Source of the DNA: Aromatoleum diolicum
GTDB taxonomy: Bacteria; Pseudomonadota; Gammaproteobacteria; Burkholderiales; Rhodocyclaceae
NCBI RefSeq assembly: GCF_012910955.1
Contig: NZ_WTVQ01000021.1
Span: 1 to 64,000 of the forward strand
Reading direction: 5' to 3'
Length of the DNA stretch: 64,000 nucleotides
Under the pieces are notes generated by a model. It saw only the letters and a program-made list of their open reading frames with translations. It was not told the DNA's origin and did not search any database. This document shows positions 9,487 to 18,859 of the stretch, one piece after another. How positions within the stretch are numbered: position 1 is the first letter of the stretch; every line of letters starts with the position of its first letter. Made by a program: the position numbers and the translations under genes.

Positions 9487-9504
9487 ATCTGCTCCACAAG
9501 GACA

Positions 9505-9532
9505 GAAAAAGCCCCGACAAGACCGCCGGGGC
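9505..9532 (-). terminator. Intrinsic terminator between dctP and the CoA ligase
   Basis: On the minus strand a GCCCCG / CGGGGC stem (9532-9527 and 9516-9511) is followed directly by a run of five T residues (9510-9506). It lies in the 64 bp between the binding-protein gene and the ligase. It could reduce ligase expression relative to the transporter or end most transcripts. Confidence 0.65.
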
Positions 9533-9550
9533 GTATGGCAACCGGACCGG

Positions 9551-10582
9551 TCAATTGCTCAGCAGGGTCTGGGCTTCCGCCAGCAGCTTCTGGCCGTCAT
9601 AACCCTTGGCGGTGACTTCCTTGACCCACTCGGTCGTCACCGAATCGGCGGCCTTCTGCCAGATCTTCACCTCGGCAGCGGGCACCGTATAGAAGGTGTT
9701 CTTGTGCTCGACCGCCGCCTGGCGCCCAATCAGCGTCGCGTCATCCCACACCTTGCCGGCCCACGCCGACACCTCGGCGCCGCTGTTTGCGTCGATGACC
9801 TTCTTCAGATCGGCAGGCAGGCTGTCGTATTTCGCCTGGTTCATCGCCAGCACGAATGCCGACGTCGACAGCAGCGGCATGATCGGGTCGGTCTCGGTAT
9901 GGAATTTCACGACGTCCTGCACTTTCATCGCCGGCACCACTTCCCACGGGATCATCGCCCCGTCGATGACGCCCTTGGCAAGGCTTTCCGTGACCAGCGG
10001 CACCGGCATCGGTACCGGCGTCGCGCCGAGCGCAGTGAGCATGCGCGTCGCCAGGCGGGTCGGGGCGCGCACTTTCAGGCCGCGCAGGTCGTCCATGGTG
10101 CGGACCTGCTTCTTTGTCGTATGCAGCGCCATGCCGGAGATCACATGGAAAACCAGCGGCCGCACGCCCTTGTATTCGTCGGTCGCATTTTTTGTCGCGT
10201 AGGTCCACAGCGCACGACTCGATTTTTCGCCCGAGACGCCCATGAACGGCAACTCGAAGGCTTCGGTGACGAGGAAGCGTCCCGCCTGATAGCCGGGCAG
10301 CGCCCAGACGATGTCGGCAACGCCATCCTTCGCCTGGTCGAACAGCTGCGGCGGCGTCCCGCCCATCTGCATCGCCGGGTAGATCTGGCACTTCAGCCGG
10401 CCGGCGGATTCCGCGTTGATCTTTGCGCACCACGGCTCGAGGAATTTCAACTGCGTGTTCGACGACGGTGGCAGGAAGTGGTGCACGCGCAGCGTGACCA
10501 CCTTGTCGGCCTGTGCCTGGGCGGCGCCGCACGCCAGCAGCAGGGAGGCCAGGAGCGGTTGGAGCAGGTTACGGGTTTTCAT
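9551..10582 (-). CDS. dctP: TRAP transporter solute-binding protein (DctP family)
   Basis: A 343-residue periplasmic binding protein with a Sec signal peptide (about 23 residues, MKTRNLLQPLLASLLLACGA, cleaved after AQA). It has the DctP fold features: a LRVHHFLPPSS start, KVRAPT segment and a conserved arginine in the GLKVRAPTR region that normally holds a substrate carboxylate. It captures an organic acid for the DctQM membrane pair encoded upstream on the same strand (38 bp gap). Next to a CoA ligase and an aryl-CoA reductase, the ligand is probably an aromatic or alicyclic carboxylate (inference). Confidence 0.9.
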   Translation of the reverse strand: MKTRNLLQPLLASLLLACGAAQAQADKVVTLRVHHFLPPSSNTQLKFLEPWCAKINAESAGRLKCQIYPAMQMGGTPPQLFDQAKDGVADIVWALPGYQAGRFLVTEAFELPFMGVSGEKSSRALWTYATKNATDEYKGVRPLVFHVISGMALHTTKKQVRTMDDLRGLKVRAPTRLATRMLTALGATPVPMPVPLVTESLAKGVIDGAMIPWEVVPAMKVQDVVKFHTETDPIMPLLSTSAFVLAMNQAKYDSLPADLKKVIDANSGAEVSAWAGKVWDDATLIGRQAAVEHKNTFYTVPAAEVKIWQKAADSVTTEWVKEVTAKGYDGQKLLAEAQTLLSN

Positions 10583-10620
10583 CGCTTCTCCTTTGAACGC
10601 GTGGAATGATCCGGTCCCGG

Positions 10621-11952
10621 CTAGCCGCCGAAGGTCCGTACCAGGTACAGCGAGATGACAGGGAAGAACAGCAGCAACACGATGCGCATCAGGTCGGAGG
10701 CGAGGAAAGGCATCACCCCCTTGAACGTTTCGGTCAGCGGAACATCCTTCGCGGCCTTGTTGATGATGTAGATATTCATGCCGACCGGCGGATGCACCAG
10801 GCCGATCTCGACCACCATCAGCACGAGGATGCCGAACCAGATCGACTTCTCTCCCTGGCTGAGGTCCCAGAACTCGAGCCCCATGATCATGGGATAGAAG
10901 ATAGGGATCGTCAGCAGGATCATCGCCAGCGCGTCCATCACGCAACCGAGGAACACGTAGATCACCAGGACCGCGGTGAGCACCAGCAGCGGCGACATGC
11001 CACTATCCTTGACCCAGTTTGCGAGCTCCGCCGGCATCTGCGTCAGCGCGAGGCCGGTGTTGAGCATGTCGGCGCCGAGCAGCACGAGAAAGATCATCGC
11101 CGTTGCTTCGGCCGCGCCGAGGATGCTGTCCTTGACGCCGGCGAGCCGCATGCCGCCGCTGACCACCGCGAGGATGCCGCAGGCCGCCGCGCCGATCGAC
11201 GCCGCCTCGGTCGGGTTCGCCCAGCCCCCGTAGATGCCGATGATCACCACCATGAAGATCAGCGCGACCGGGAACACGTTGAGGATGGAGCGCAACTTCT
11301 CGGCGAACGGCACACGTGGCCCTGCCGGACCGGCCTCGGGCTTGAGCGTGACGATGATGCGGATCACCAGCATGTAGCCGAACATCGCGATCAGGCCGGG
11401 CAGCACCGCGGCCATGAACAGCTTGCCGATCGATTCCTGCGTCAGCACCGCGTAGATCACCAGTGGCACCGAGGGCGGAATCAGGATGCCGAGTGTGCCG
11501 CCGGCGGCGAGGGCGCCCGTGGCGAGCGCCCCGGAATACTTGTAGCGCTTGAGTTCCGGTAGCGCCACCTGCCCCATCGTCGCCGCGGTCGCCAGCGACG
11601 AACCGCAGATCGCGCCGAAGCCCGCACAGGCTCCGGTCGAAGCGATCGCGACGCCGCCGCGCCAGTGACCGACGAGCGAGCTCACGCAGCGGAACAGCGC
11701 CCGCGACAGTCCGCCGTGGGTCGCGAACTGCCCCATCAGCAAGAACATCGGAATGACGGCGAGGTCGTAATTCGAGAGCCGCGCATAGGCGAGGTTCTTG
11801 AGCATGTTTAGAAAGGGCGACAGGTCGCCGCCGTTCATCGTCAGGAAGCCACCGGCGCCGACGAGGAACATCGTGATGCCGATATGCAGGCGCAGCACCA
11901 GCATGACGAGCAGGATGCCGAACATGATGACGCCGATTCCGATGCCGCTCAT
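10621..11952 (-). CDS. dctM: TRAP transporter large permease (DctM family)
   Basis: A 443-residue, highly hydrophobic protein with about 11-12 predicted membrane segments, the sodium-coupled translocation subunit of a TRAP transporter. The family-typical GILIPPSVPLVIYAV segment and a repeated second half (LVHPPVGMNIYIIN) are visible. The start ATG at 11952 overlaps the stop of the DctQ gene (ATGA), indicating translational coupling. Together with DctP and DctQ it should import the substrate of the neighbouring CoA ligase. Confidence 0.93.
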   Translation of the reverse strand: MSGIGIGVIMFGILLVMLVLRLHIGITMFLVGAGGFLTMNGGDLSPFLNMLKNLAYARLSNYDLAVIPMFLLMGQFATHGGLSRALFRCVSSLVGHWRGGVAIASTGACAGFGAICGSSLATAATMGQVALPELKRYKYSGALATGALAAGGTLGILIPPSVPLVIYAVLTQESIGKLFMAAVLPGLIAMFGYMLVIRIIVTLKPEAGPAGPRVPFAEKLRSILNVFPVALIFMVVIIGIYGGWANPTEAASIGAAACGILAVVSGGMRLAGVKDSILGAAEATAMIFLVLLGADMLNTGLALTQMPAELANWVKDSGMSPLLVLTAVLVIYVFLGCVMDALAMILLTIPIFYPMIMGLEFWDLSQGEKSIWFGILVLMVVEIGLVHPPVGMNIYIINKAAKDVPLTETFKGVMPFLASDLMRIVLLLFFPVISLYLVRTFGG

Positions 11953-12599
11953 TTCGCTTCTCCCATCACGCTACGGAAACGACGCGCCGCGATATACAGG
12001 CCGGTCGCCGCGAACAGCACGAAACTCGGCACGATCAGCGCGATCGCGATCCAGCCCGGCCAGCCGAGCATCAGCGACGCCTCGCCCGACTCGAACGACG
12101 CCATGGCGCCGACCGCGGTGCGCCAGGAAATCAGCAGCGCGACCGCGCTCATCAGCAGCGCGGCGAGGCCGTCGAGAAAGGCGCGCAGGCGCGCCGGCAG
12201 CCAGTTCGTGAAGAAGTCCACCCGCACGTGCCCGTCCGTCATCTGGCAGTACGCGAAGAACGTCGCCGCGGCGGCGGCCGCCCCCATCTGCAGGATCTCG
12301 AAATCGCCGGGAACCGGCAGCGAGAACAGCTTGCGGCCGACGATCGAAACCAGCGACATTGCGATCAGCGCGATGAACAGGGCGCCGCCGGCCAGCGCGA
12401 ACGCCCTGCTGACGGCGTACAGCCGCATGCCCCACGGGCCATGCGGCAGTTCTTCCGGATGGGCGACGTGCTCGATGGAACCGGGCTCGAGCTGGAGTCC
12501 TTCTTCGCCTGCACTGGCCGCCGCTCGAACAGGAAGCGCTTCGACGTCGCGCGGCACAGCCACCACCGTCGCATCGAAGCTCGCAAGGTTTGCATGCAT
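11949..12599 (-). CDS. dctQ: TRAP transporter small permease (DctQ family)
   Basis: A 216-residue membrane protein with four predicted transmembrane segments in its C-terminal two thirds and a hydrophilic N-terminal extension of about 65 residues, longer than most DctQ proteins. The characteristic segment FTNWLPARLRAFLDGL with a preceding DGHVRVDF is present. ATG 12599 is used because GGAGGAGACAT lies just upstream. It is the first gene of the transporter operon, and operator repeat C is 28 bp upstream of the start codon, a position suited to repression. Confidence 0.9.
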   Translation of the reverse strand: MHANLASFDATVVAVPRDVEALPVRAAASAGEEGLQLEPGSIEHVAHPEELPHGPWGMRLYAVSRAFALAGGALFIALIAMSLVSIVGRKLFSLPVPGDFEILQMGAAAAAATFFAYCQMTDGHVRVDFFTNWLPARLRAFLDGLAALLMSAVALLISWRTAVGAMASFESGEASLMLGWPGWIAIALIVPSFVLFAATGLYIAARRFRSVMGEAK

Positions 12600-12626
12600 G
12601 TTATGTCTCCTCCTGGTGCATCGCAA

Positions 12627-12644
12627 TGACTGAACGCTCAGTCA
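12627..12644. promoter_or_regulatory. Operator-like repeat C (TGACTGA-ACGC-TCAGTCA)
   Basis: A perfect inverted repeat with seven-base arms, the best copy of the TGAnTGA-N4-TCAnTCA family. It is followed by a second, overlapping inverted repeat (TCATTCA-A-TGAATGA, 12642-12656). It lies directly upstream of the transporter operon start at 12599. Confidence 0.75.
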
Positions 12645-12760
12645 TTCAATGAATGAGGACTTCTGCCTCAACCCGGCACGTGAACGCGACTACGACCGGC
12701 CACCGCCTCCCATTGGGGGGGCGGGCCGTTGTCACCCGCGCCGCGTCGGAACGGGCGCCG

Positions 12761-13939
12761 TCACTGTTGTGCCTGTTCCTGCTCGTACGCCGAAAGGGTC
12801 TGCCGGGCGATGATGAGCTGCTGGACTTCGGTCGCGCCTTCGTAGATGCGCAGCGCCCGGATCTCGCGATACAGGCGCTCGACCGGGTGATCGCTGACCA
12901 CGCCGCAACCGCCCCAGATCTGCACCGCCGCGTCGATCACCTGCTGCGCGGTCTCCGTGGAGGTCATCTTCGCCATCGCCGCCGCACGGGTGATGTTCTG
13001 CCCCTGGTCGCGCTGCCAGGCGGCGCGATAGGTCAGCAGCGCCGACACGTCGACGCCGGTGGCCATCTGCGCGAGCTTCGCCTGCGTGATCTGGAAATCG
13101 GCGAGTTTCTGGTTGAACATATCGCGCGTCGTCGCGCGCTTGAGGGCTTCGTCGAGCGCGCGCCGCGCGAAACCCAGCGCCGCGGCGGCCACCGAGGTGC
13201 GGAAGATGTCGAGCGTCTGCATCGCGACCTTGAAGCCCTGCCCCGGCTGACCGAGCAGGCTCGACTTCGGCACGCGGCACTCGTTGAAGCGCAGGCGTGC
13301 CAGCGGGTGCGGCGCGATGACGTCGATGCGCTCGGCGATTTCAAGCCCCGGCCGGTCGGCGTCGACGATGAAGGCTGACAACCCGCGCGCGCCCGGGGCT
13401 TCGCCGGTGCGGGCGAAGACGACGTAGAAGTCGGCGATGCCGCCGTTCGAGATCCACGTCTTTTCGCCTTCCAGCACGTAGCTGTCGCCGTCGGCGCGCG
13501 CACTGCAGCTCATCGCGGCAACGTCCGAACCCGATCCCGGTTCGGACAGCGCAAAGGCGGGAATGGCCTGCCCCGATGCGACCAGGGTCAAGTATCTGCG
13601 CTTCTGCGCATCGGAGCCGTGCAGCGTGATCGCACCCGAGCCCAGTCCCTGCATGCCGAAGGCGAAGTCGGCGAGCCCCGAGTGGCGCGCCAGGGTCTCG
13701 CGCAGCAGGCACACCGCGCGCGTATCGATCGTATCGTGACGGCCGCCATAGGCGGTGCCGCCAACCGCGTAGCGCAGCCATCCGGCGGCCCCCAGCTTTG
13801 CGACCAGCTCGCGGCAGGCCGCGTCGAGATCGCCATGGTGCACGCTGACGTTCGCCGCGACCCAGGCTTCGAGTTCGATTTGCATGCGACGGTGGCGCTC
13901 TTCGAAGAACGGCCATTCGAGATAGGTCTGATCACTCAT
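12761..13939 (-). CDS. Acyl-CoA dehydrogenase
   Basis: A 392-residue flavoprotein of the acyl-CoA dehydrogenase family, introducing a double bond next to the thioester with electrons passed to ETF. The [12 protein letters not shown] and [20 protein letters not shown] segments of the flavin-binding domain are visible, and the catalytic base is Glu367 in IYEGATE. It lies in an operon behind the SDR gene at 14.0-14.8 kb. ATG 13939 follows GGAGGAGAAGA. In a ring-reduction pathway it could act on a cyclohexane- or pimelyl-type CoA ester. The exact acyl group is unknown. Confidence 0.9.
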   Translation of the reverse strand: MSDQTYLEWPFFEERHRRMQIELEAWVAANVSVHHGDLDAACRELVAKLGAAGWLRYAVGGTAYGGRHDTIDTRAVCLLRETLARHSGLADFAFGMQGLGSGAITLHGSDAQKRRYLTLVASGQAIPAFALSEPGSGSDVAAMSCSARADGDSYVLEGEKTWISNGGIADFYVVFARTGEAPGARGLSAFIVDADRPGLEIAERIDVIAPHPLARLRFNECRVPKSSLLGQPGQGFKVAMQTLDIFRTSVAAAALGFARRALDEALKRATTRDMFNQKLADFQITQAKLAQMATGVDVSALLTYRAAWQRDQGQNITRAAAMAKMTSTETAQQVIDAAVQIWGGCGVVSDHPVERLYREIRALRIYEGATEVQQLIIARQTLSAYEQEQAQQ

Positions 13940-14052
13940 CTTCTTCTCCTCCTCCATGGGGCAGTGAGCCACTGTCACCGCCTCCTCTGATGCCTGCCGT
14001 GCGCCGCACGCGCCGGCTCGCGCTGCGCGAGGTCGGCACGAACGATGCCCTG

Positions 14053-14835
14053 TCACATCACTTCGCCACCGGACACCGAAATGGCCTGGCCGGTAATCGC
14101 CTCCGAACCCGGCATGCACAGCCACAACACCGCATTGGCGACTTCGTCCGGGCGCACCAGATGGCCCTGCGGGTTGTGCTTCGCCAGCTCACCCTGCGCC
14201 TCGGCTTCACTGCGGCCGGTCTTGGCGCGGATATTGGCGATCGCGTCGCGCACGATGTCGGTATCGGTATAGCCGGGGCACACCGCATTGACCGTGATGC
14301 GCTTCTGCGCGAGTTCGAGCGCCAGGGCGCGCGTCATACCGATGACGCCATGCTTGGCGGCGCAATAGGCGGAGACGTAGGGATAGCCCTTCTGGCCCGC
14401 GGTGCTGGCAACATTGACGATGCGCCCCCAGCCGGCGGCGAGCATGTCCGGCAGCGCCGCGCGGGTGCCGAGATAGGTCCCGGTCAGATTGACGCTCAGC
14501 ATCTGCTGCCACAGTGCCGGATCTGTCTTGACGAACGGTGCGCTCCCCGCCTGACCGGCGTTGTTGACCAGAATCGAAACCGGTCCGAGCCGGCGCACCG
14601 CAGCGGCGAATGCGGCCTCGACCGACGCCGCATCGCCGACATCCACGGTTTCGCAATTGATCTCGGTCAGCGCGCGCAAGGTTTCGGCGCGCGCTTCGAG
14701 CACGTCGCGCGTGCGCCCCATCAGCGTGATGCGGGCGCCCTGTTCGGCCAGCCGCTGCGCGATCGCGGCACCGATGCCACGTCCACCGCCGGTGATCACC
14801 GCGTGCTTGCCGGATAGTTCGCGTTCGCTGCTCAT
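14053..14835 (-). CDS. SDR-family 3-hydroxyacyl-CoA/alcohol dehydrogenase
   Basis: A 260-residue short-chain dehydrogenase. Motifs seen are TGGGRGIG (15-22), NNAG (91-94), Ser144 and Tyr157/Lys161 (YxxxK), ending with an [11 protein letters not shown] segment. The start at 14835 has AAGGAGGGTG eight bases upstream. That start codon overlaps the stop of a possible 41-codon reading frame (ATGA). It leads the two-gene unit with the acyl-CoA dehydrogenase under operator repeat D. It may be the alcohol dehydrogenase of the dearomatised-ring pathway or a beta-oxidation dehydrogenase. Confidence 0.9.
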   Translation of the reverse strand: MSSERELSGKHAVITGGGRGIGAAIAQRLAEQGARITLMGRTRDVLEARAETLRALTEINCETVDVGDAASVEAAFAAAVRRLGPVSILVNNAGQAGSAPFVKTDPALWQQMLSVNLTGTYLGTRAALPDMLAAGWGRIVNVASTAGQKGYPYVSAYCAAKHGVIGMTRALALELAQKRITVNAVCPGYTDTDIVRDAIANIRAKTGRSEAEAQGELAKHNPQGHLVRPDEVANAVLWLCMPGSEAITGQAISVSGGEVM

Positions 14836-14957
14836 TGCACACCCTCCTTCGTAAGCGGGAACGCGTCGCGGCGGGCCCGGATGCCGATCACCATCCCCTG
14901 CGTACTGCCTTGCGATTGCGCGGGCACTTCGAGCGTCACGTCGTCGGAATCCGTCAT
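14832..14957 (-). CDS. Possible 41-residue leader protein before the SDR gene
   Basis: A small open frame begins with ATG 14957, seven bases behind a GGGGGGCG stretch that could serve as a ribosome binding site. It reads MTDSDDVTLEVPAQSQGSTQ and onwards, and stops with TGA overlapping the SDR start codon. This overlap is the classical arrangement for translational coupling. The frame lies between operator repeat D and the SDR gene, so it would be in the transcript. No family is recognised. It may be a real small protein, a leader peptide, or chance in GC-rich DNA. Confidence 0.35.
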   Translation of the reverse strand: MTDSDDVTLEVPAQSQGSTQGMVIGIRARRDAFPLTKEGVQ

Positions 14958-14975
14958 CTTCGCCCCCCAAAATTG

Positions 14976-14993
14976 TGAATGAATGGTCACTCA
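14976..14993. promoter_or_regulatory. Operator-like repeat D (TGAATGA-ATGG-TCACTCA)
   Basis: An exact match to TGAnTGA-N4-TCAnTCA, with symmetry extending outward to 14975-14998 (about 11 paired positions per side with one mismatch). It lies 140 bp upstream of the SDR start and about 20 bp upstream of the possible small leader frame, on the promoter side of the SDR/acyl-CoA dehydrogenase unit. Confidence 0.7.
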
Positions 14994-15141
14994 TTCACTT
15001 TCCGGCGTCAAGTCATATTCGAGCTTTCCGGACCATTCTTCCGGAGAGCCAGGGCAACCGGGATGACGCGCATTTCTGGTGAATTGCGCGTTCTCGATGC
15101 CGGCGCGGCCGACCTTGGCGGTCGCCGCACCGGATGCCCGC

Positions 15142-15594
15142 TCAGGGCAGCTGGCATTCCAGATTCACCAGCTTCGCGGGGGTGAACTTCTGCCGCGCGA
15201 AGAATTTCTCCAGCGTGAAGTCATCCCAATTCACCAGCGTGTACACCTTCTTCACGCCGGCCGCCTTCATGTTCATCATGAACTGGTCGAGCATTTCGGC
15301 CGCGATGCCGCGGTTCCGGTATTCGGGATGGACGCCGATCGTGTCGATCGTCGCCGACGTCTCGGGGATCCCGAACTCGCCGAAATAGACATCGCCCATC
15401 ACGAAGCCGACGACCCGGCCATCGACTTCACAGACGATCGACGAGTTGATGTTGTGGGTCGAATTGAGAATCGTGTCGAACTTGCGCTGGTAATAGTCGC
15501 GGCGAGACCGTTTGGTCGCGACTTCGTCAATCGAGACGATCGCACCCAGATCGTCCTTCTTCAATACCCGCATGAGGCGGTTCTTTTCAGGCAT
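15142..15594 (-). CDS. GNAT-family N-acetyltransferase
   Basis: A 150-residue acetyltransferase with the GNAT acetyl-CoA-binding motif at residues 88-100 (VHPEYRNRGIAAE, including RNRGIA). It directly follows the reductase Q-subunit gene (52 bp) and is probably the last gene of the reductase operon. GNAT proteins in aromatic degradation loci can acetylate CoA ligases on the catalytic lysine or acetylate amino-aromatics. Either role here is inference. It has no fused regulatory domain. Start ATG 15594 is preceded by AAGGAGAAGGGA. Confidence 0.85.
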   Translation of the reverse strand: MPEKNRLMRVLKKDDLGAIVSIDEVATKRSRRDYYQRKFDTILNSTHNINSSIVCEVDGRVVGFVMGDVYFGEFGIPETSATIDTIGVHPEYRNRGIAAEMLDQFMMNMKAAGVKKVYTLVNWDDFTLEKFFARQKFTPAKLVNLECQLP

Positions 15595-15646
15595 TTCCCT
15601 TCTCCTTTTTGAGATGCGGCGCCGCCGGCAGTGGGCCGGCCGTGAC

Positions 15647-16555
15647 TCAAGCCGCCTTAGCCTGCTTCTGCATCAGCGTGTAGCCGAACAGTGCCGCGCC
15701 CAGCGCGCCGGCGATCTGGCTGTCGATCTTGGTATCGACCGCCTTGATGCCGAGAATCCGCTCGATACGCTTCACCACACCCGGGTTCTTCGCGATTCCG
15801 CCGGTGATGAAGAAACCCTCCTCCACGCCGATCCGCTCCAGCAGGCTCACCACACGCTCGGCCATCGCCTGGCAGTACGCCGCGATGACCTTGTTCTTGG
15901 TGTAGCCGGCCTTCAGCAGGCCCAGCGCCTCGGATTTCGCGAACACCACGCAGATCGACGAAACCGCTTCCGGCTCCACATCCACGTCGAACGAGCGCGG
16001 GCCCAGTTCGGCGATCGGGATCTGCATCAGATCGGAGATGACTTCCATGCCGCGGCCGGTACCGGCTGCGCACTTGTCGTTCATCAGGAAGTTGGTGACC
16101 TTGCCCTTCTCGTCACAGTGGATGGCCTTGCAGTCCTGGCCGCCCATGTCGAGAATCGTGCGCACTTTCGAGCCACCCATGTAGTTGGCGCCGCGAGCGT
16201 GGCAGGCAATCTCGGTGATCGCCTTGTGGGCGAACGGCACGTTCACCCGGCCGTAGCCGGTGCCGACGACGTAATGGATGTCCTCGAGCTTCATGCCGAC
16301 CTTGTCCATGATGCCCTGCAGCGCATTCTTCGCCGAGTCCGGCGAGTTGTTGCCGGTACGCATGCTGTTGTAGCCGAACAGTTCGCCATCACAGACGATC
16401 ACTGCCTGCGAGGACACCGAACCGACGTCGATGCCGCAAGTGATGACCTTCGCGTCCTTCCAGTTCTTCGTCTCGTCGAACCAGGTGTTTTCCTGCCAGC
16501 GCCAGAATTCCTTCTTCTCGGGGGCGGCGGTGGCGGCAGCAACTTCTGCATTCAT
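15647..16555 (-). CDS. bzdQ: Aryl-CoA reductase ATPase subunit Q (bzd type, A-like)
   Basis: A 302-residue ASKHA-fold ATPase subunit of an ATP-dependent aryl-CoA reductase, which drives electrons to the ring-reducing subunits. The phosphate-binding motif CGIDVGSVSSQ is at 40-50, a DMGGQD segment at 136-141, and the probable [4Fe-4S] ligands are Cys118 (IACHARGA) and Cys162 (NDKCAAGTG). The 35-residue N-terminal extension is typical for the bzd-type Q subunit. The gene order N-O-P-Q on one strand matches Azoarcus-type clusters. The symbol denotes family only: the true substrate may be a methyl- or hydroxybenzoyl-CoA, as in related mbd-like clusters. Confidence 0.9.
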   Translation of the reverse strand: MNAEVAAATAAPEKKEFWRWQENTWFDETKNWKDAKVITCGIDVGSVSSQAVIVCDGELFGYNSMRTGNNSPDSAKNALQGIMDKVGMKLEDIHYVVGTGYGRVNVPFAHKAITEIACHARGANYMGGSKVRTILDMGGQDCKAIHCDEKGKVTNFLMNDKCAAGTGRGMEVISDLMQIPIAELGPRSFDVDVEPEAVSSICVVFAKSEALGLLKAGYTKNKVIAAYCQAMAERVVSLLERIGVEEGFFITGGIAKNPGVVKRIERILGIKAVDTKIDSQIAGALGAALFGYTLMQKQAKAA

Positions 16556-16593
16556 TTGATCGCTCCTTTATCCGTGTCGTTTCGCGTATCGGT

Positions 16594-17403
16594 TCAGTGC
16601 AGGCGTTCGGCCGCGATCAGCGCGCAACCAATGGCGCTGACGTACTCGGGGAACTCGGGCAGCAGCACCTGATCGACATCCATCGCGTTCTTCAGCGACG
16701 CGACGAAACCGGGGTTGTGACCCATGCCGCCGATCAGCACGACCTGGCCGTCAATGCCGACGCGGCGCACCATCGCGCACACCCGGCTCGCCACCGCATC
16801 CAGCACCGCCTTGGCGATGTCTTCCTTGGGCGTCGAGGAATGGATCAGCGACACCACTTCGGACTCCGCGAACACCGTGCATTGCGCGTTCATCGGGATG
16901 CTCTTGTCGGAGCGCAGGCTCGCCTCGCCGAAGTCCTTCAGCGACAGTTGCAGCGCACGGCTCATCGCCTCGGCGAAGGAGCCCGCGCCGGCGGCGCACT
17001 TCTCGTTACCGGCAAAGTCGATCGCCTTGCCATCGGAGTCGGTCTTGATGCCGCGGCCTTCCTCGGCGCCGACATCGACCACGGTGCGGGCCTGCGGATA
17101 CATGTACACCGCGCCGCGCGCCCCGGCCGTCATCTCGGTGACACCTTCGGCTGCAAAACCCACCTGGCTGCGCCCGGCCCCGGTCGCAAACACCGACCTC
17201 ACCTGCGCGCGCGTCACCCCCGCAGCGGCGAGTGCATCGTCGTACGCCTGTTCGGCCGCCTGATCCGCGTCCAGGTCACCCGGCAACATCAGGTGCACCT
17301 TTTTCACGGCGTAGTTGCGCTGCTGCGCGCCATCCAGCTCGATCTCTTCCAGCAGCACAACCTTGACGCTGCGGGAGCCCATGTCGATTCCAGCGGTAAT
17401 CAT
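16594..17403 (-). CDS. bzdP: Aryl-CoA reductase ATPase subunit P (BcrD-like)
   Basis: A 269-residue ASKHA-fold subunit paired with the Q subunit. GIDMGSRSVKVV (5-16) is the ATP-binding start, and NEKCAAGAGSF carries the cluster-ligand cysteine. As in other D-type subunits, the loop that has CHARGA in the partner reads TAGARGA and lacks the cysteine. A Gly-Gly-Met (IGGMGHNPG) motif lies near the end. It lies 38 bp upstream of the Q gene and 132 bp downstream of the O gene. The two ATPase subunits together are expected to hydrolyse about two ATP per two-electron reduction, as known for this enzyme class. Confidence 0.9.
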   Translation of the reverse strand: MITAGIDMGSRSVKVVLLEEIELDGAQQRNYAVKKVHLMLPGDLDADQAAEQAYDDALAAAGVTRAQVRSVFATGAGRSQVGFAAEGVTEMTAGARGAVYMYPQARTVVDVGAEEGRGIKTDSDGKAIDFAGNEKCAAGAGSFAEAMSRALQLSLKDFGEASLRSDKSIPMNAQCTVFAESEVVSLIHSSTPKEDIAKAVLDAVASRVCAMVRRVGIDGQVVLIGGMGHNPGFVASLKNAMDVDQVLLPEFPEYVSAIGCALIAAERLH

Positions 17404-17535
17404 CTTCGTGTCCTCAATCGAATTTCATCTCGTTCGTCTTGCCGGCGGCCCCGGGCCGCGACGGCGTGACGCAGGTCGCACGAATGCTGTGGCCTGCGCC
17501 GCCACCGACAGCGCGGGGAGGGCGCGGAGCGGAAC

Positions 17536-18840
17536 TCAGGCGGCCTGGCGGCGCAGACCGAGTTGTTCCATGAACGCATCAACACGGGCCTGCGTGCGCA
17601 CTTCGTCGAACTCGCGTTCGTCGCCCATGTTTCCTTCGTAGGTCATGATCGGAATACCGGCCTTGGCCATGGCCTGGCGGTTTTCCATGATGCCGACCGA
17701 CAGGCCTTCGCAGCCGCGGTTGAGGTGCATCATGCAACCGTCGACTTTCCAGTCGCGCGCGATGTTGAGCATCATTTCGCTCTTCACCGACGGATCGAAG
17801 AACTGCTGCCACAGCGGCTTCGACAGGTTCCAGTCGGCATACAGACGCAGCGCCGTGTCGCGGTCGTTCATCTCGATACCTTTCTCCCACGGCAGGGTGC
17901 GCGCACCCCAGCTGCCGTCGGCTTTGGTCTCCCACGTGCCTTCGAGGCCAAAGGTATAGAGCGAGCCGACCGACACCGCGCCGTAGGTCTCGAGGTAGCG
18001 GAAGATCTTCAGGAAAGGCCACGGCGGTTGTGTGTCCGACATCAGGCGGCAGCGCTCGTTGGGCACCGCGGCGATGCCGCGCGCGACGCGGTCCTTCACT
18101 TCCTCGTACAGCTCGTCGTAGAAGTCGGCGCACCACTGCGAGGACTTGTGCAGGATCGCGAGCACATACAGCGAGTACATGGTCTTCTCGTCGAGCGGCG
18201 CCGGCACGGCTTTCTGCAGTTCGCAAATCTGCGCCCAGCGCGCGGTCGAACGCATCTCGTTCTTGATCGCGCGGATCAGCCGCTCGTCGTCGCACTTGCG
18301 CCCGGTGGCCTTCTCGACGAATTCGATCGAGTCGTGGAGCTGGCTCGTGACGTAGTCGAGACGGTCAGGCGTCAGGTCCTTGTAGGCGCCGACCGACACA
18401 TCGACGTAGAAGTCGGGAATCTTCTTGGTGCGCGCGACGTGCTGGTACCACTTCGCGTGCGAGCAGCAGATCTGCGTCTGGAAGATGAAGTCCGACGTCG
18501 GCCACTTGCCGCCGTAGAAGTATTCATCGAGGTGCATGCTGCCCCAGTAGATACGCATGTAGGAGCACATGTCGCGGGCGAAGCCGTAGGATTCGGCGGC
18601 GTCGAGGCAGCGCTGGGTGAATTTGCGGTCGAGCGACACGCCGGCCGAATACGGCTCGCCGGTGAGCGGATAGACATCGTCGCCCAGCGAGGTCGGGATC
18701 GCATCGAACGACCACCCCGCTGCGGACCAGCGGATGCCGCCGTTGTCCTTGGCACGGGCGAAGTTCTGGTAGTACTGCTCGCGCAGCTCCTTGGCCTTGC
18801 CCCAGAGCTTGAGCGGTTCGGTCGGATACAGGTTCGTCAT
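17536..18840 (-). CDS. bzdO: Aryl-CoA reductase subunit O (BcrB-like)
   Basis: A 434-residue subunit of the ring-reducing module, related to the 2-hydroxyacyl-CoA dehydratase D component. Length agrees with the bzd-type O subunit (about 430). Conserved blocks include the [20 protein letters not shown]-type cysteine pair and [15 protein letters not shown] near the C-terminus, providing candidate [4Fe-4S] ligands. Together with the N subunit it binds the aroyl-CoA and delivers electrons to the ring. ATG 18840 has CAGGAGAACAACC just upstream. The gap to the N gene is 19 bp. Confidence 0.92.
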   Translation of the reverse strand: MTNLYPTEPLKLWGKAKELREQYYQNFARAKDNGGIRWSAAGWSFDAIPTSLGDDVYPLTGEPYSAGVSLDRKFTQRCLDAAESYGFARDMCSYMRIYWGSMHLDEYFYGGKWPTSDFIFQTQICCSHAKWYQHVARTKKIPDFYVDVSVGAYKDLTPDRLDYVTSQLHDSIEFVEKATGRKCDDERLIRAIKNEMRSTARWAQICELQKAVPAPLDEKTMYSLYVLAILHKSSQWCADFYDELYEEVKDRVARGIAAVPNERCRLMSDTQPPWPFLKIFRYLETYGAVSVGSLYTFGLEGTWETKADGSWGARTLPWEKGIEMNDRDTALRLYADWNLSKPLWQQFFDPSVKSEMMLNIARDWKVDGCMMHLNRGCEGLSVGIMENRQAMAKAGIPIMTYEGNMGDEREFDEVRTQARVDAFMEQLGLRRQAA

Positions 18841-18859
18841 GGTTGTTCTCCTGGTGGGC

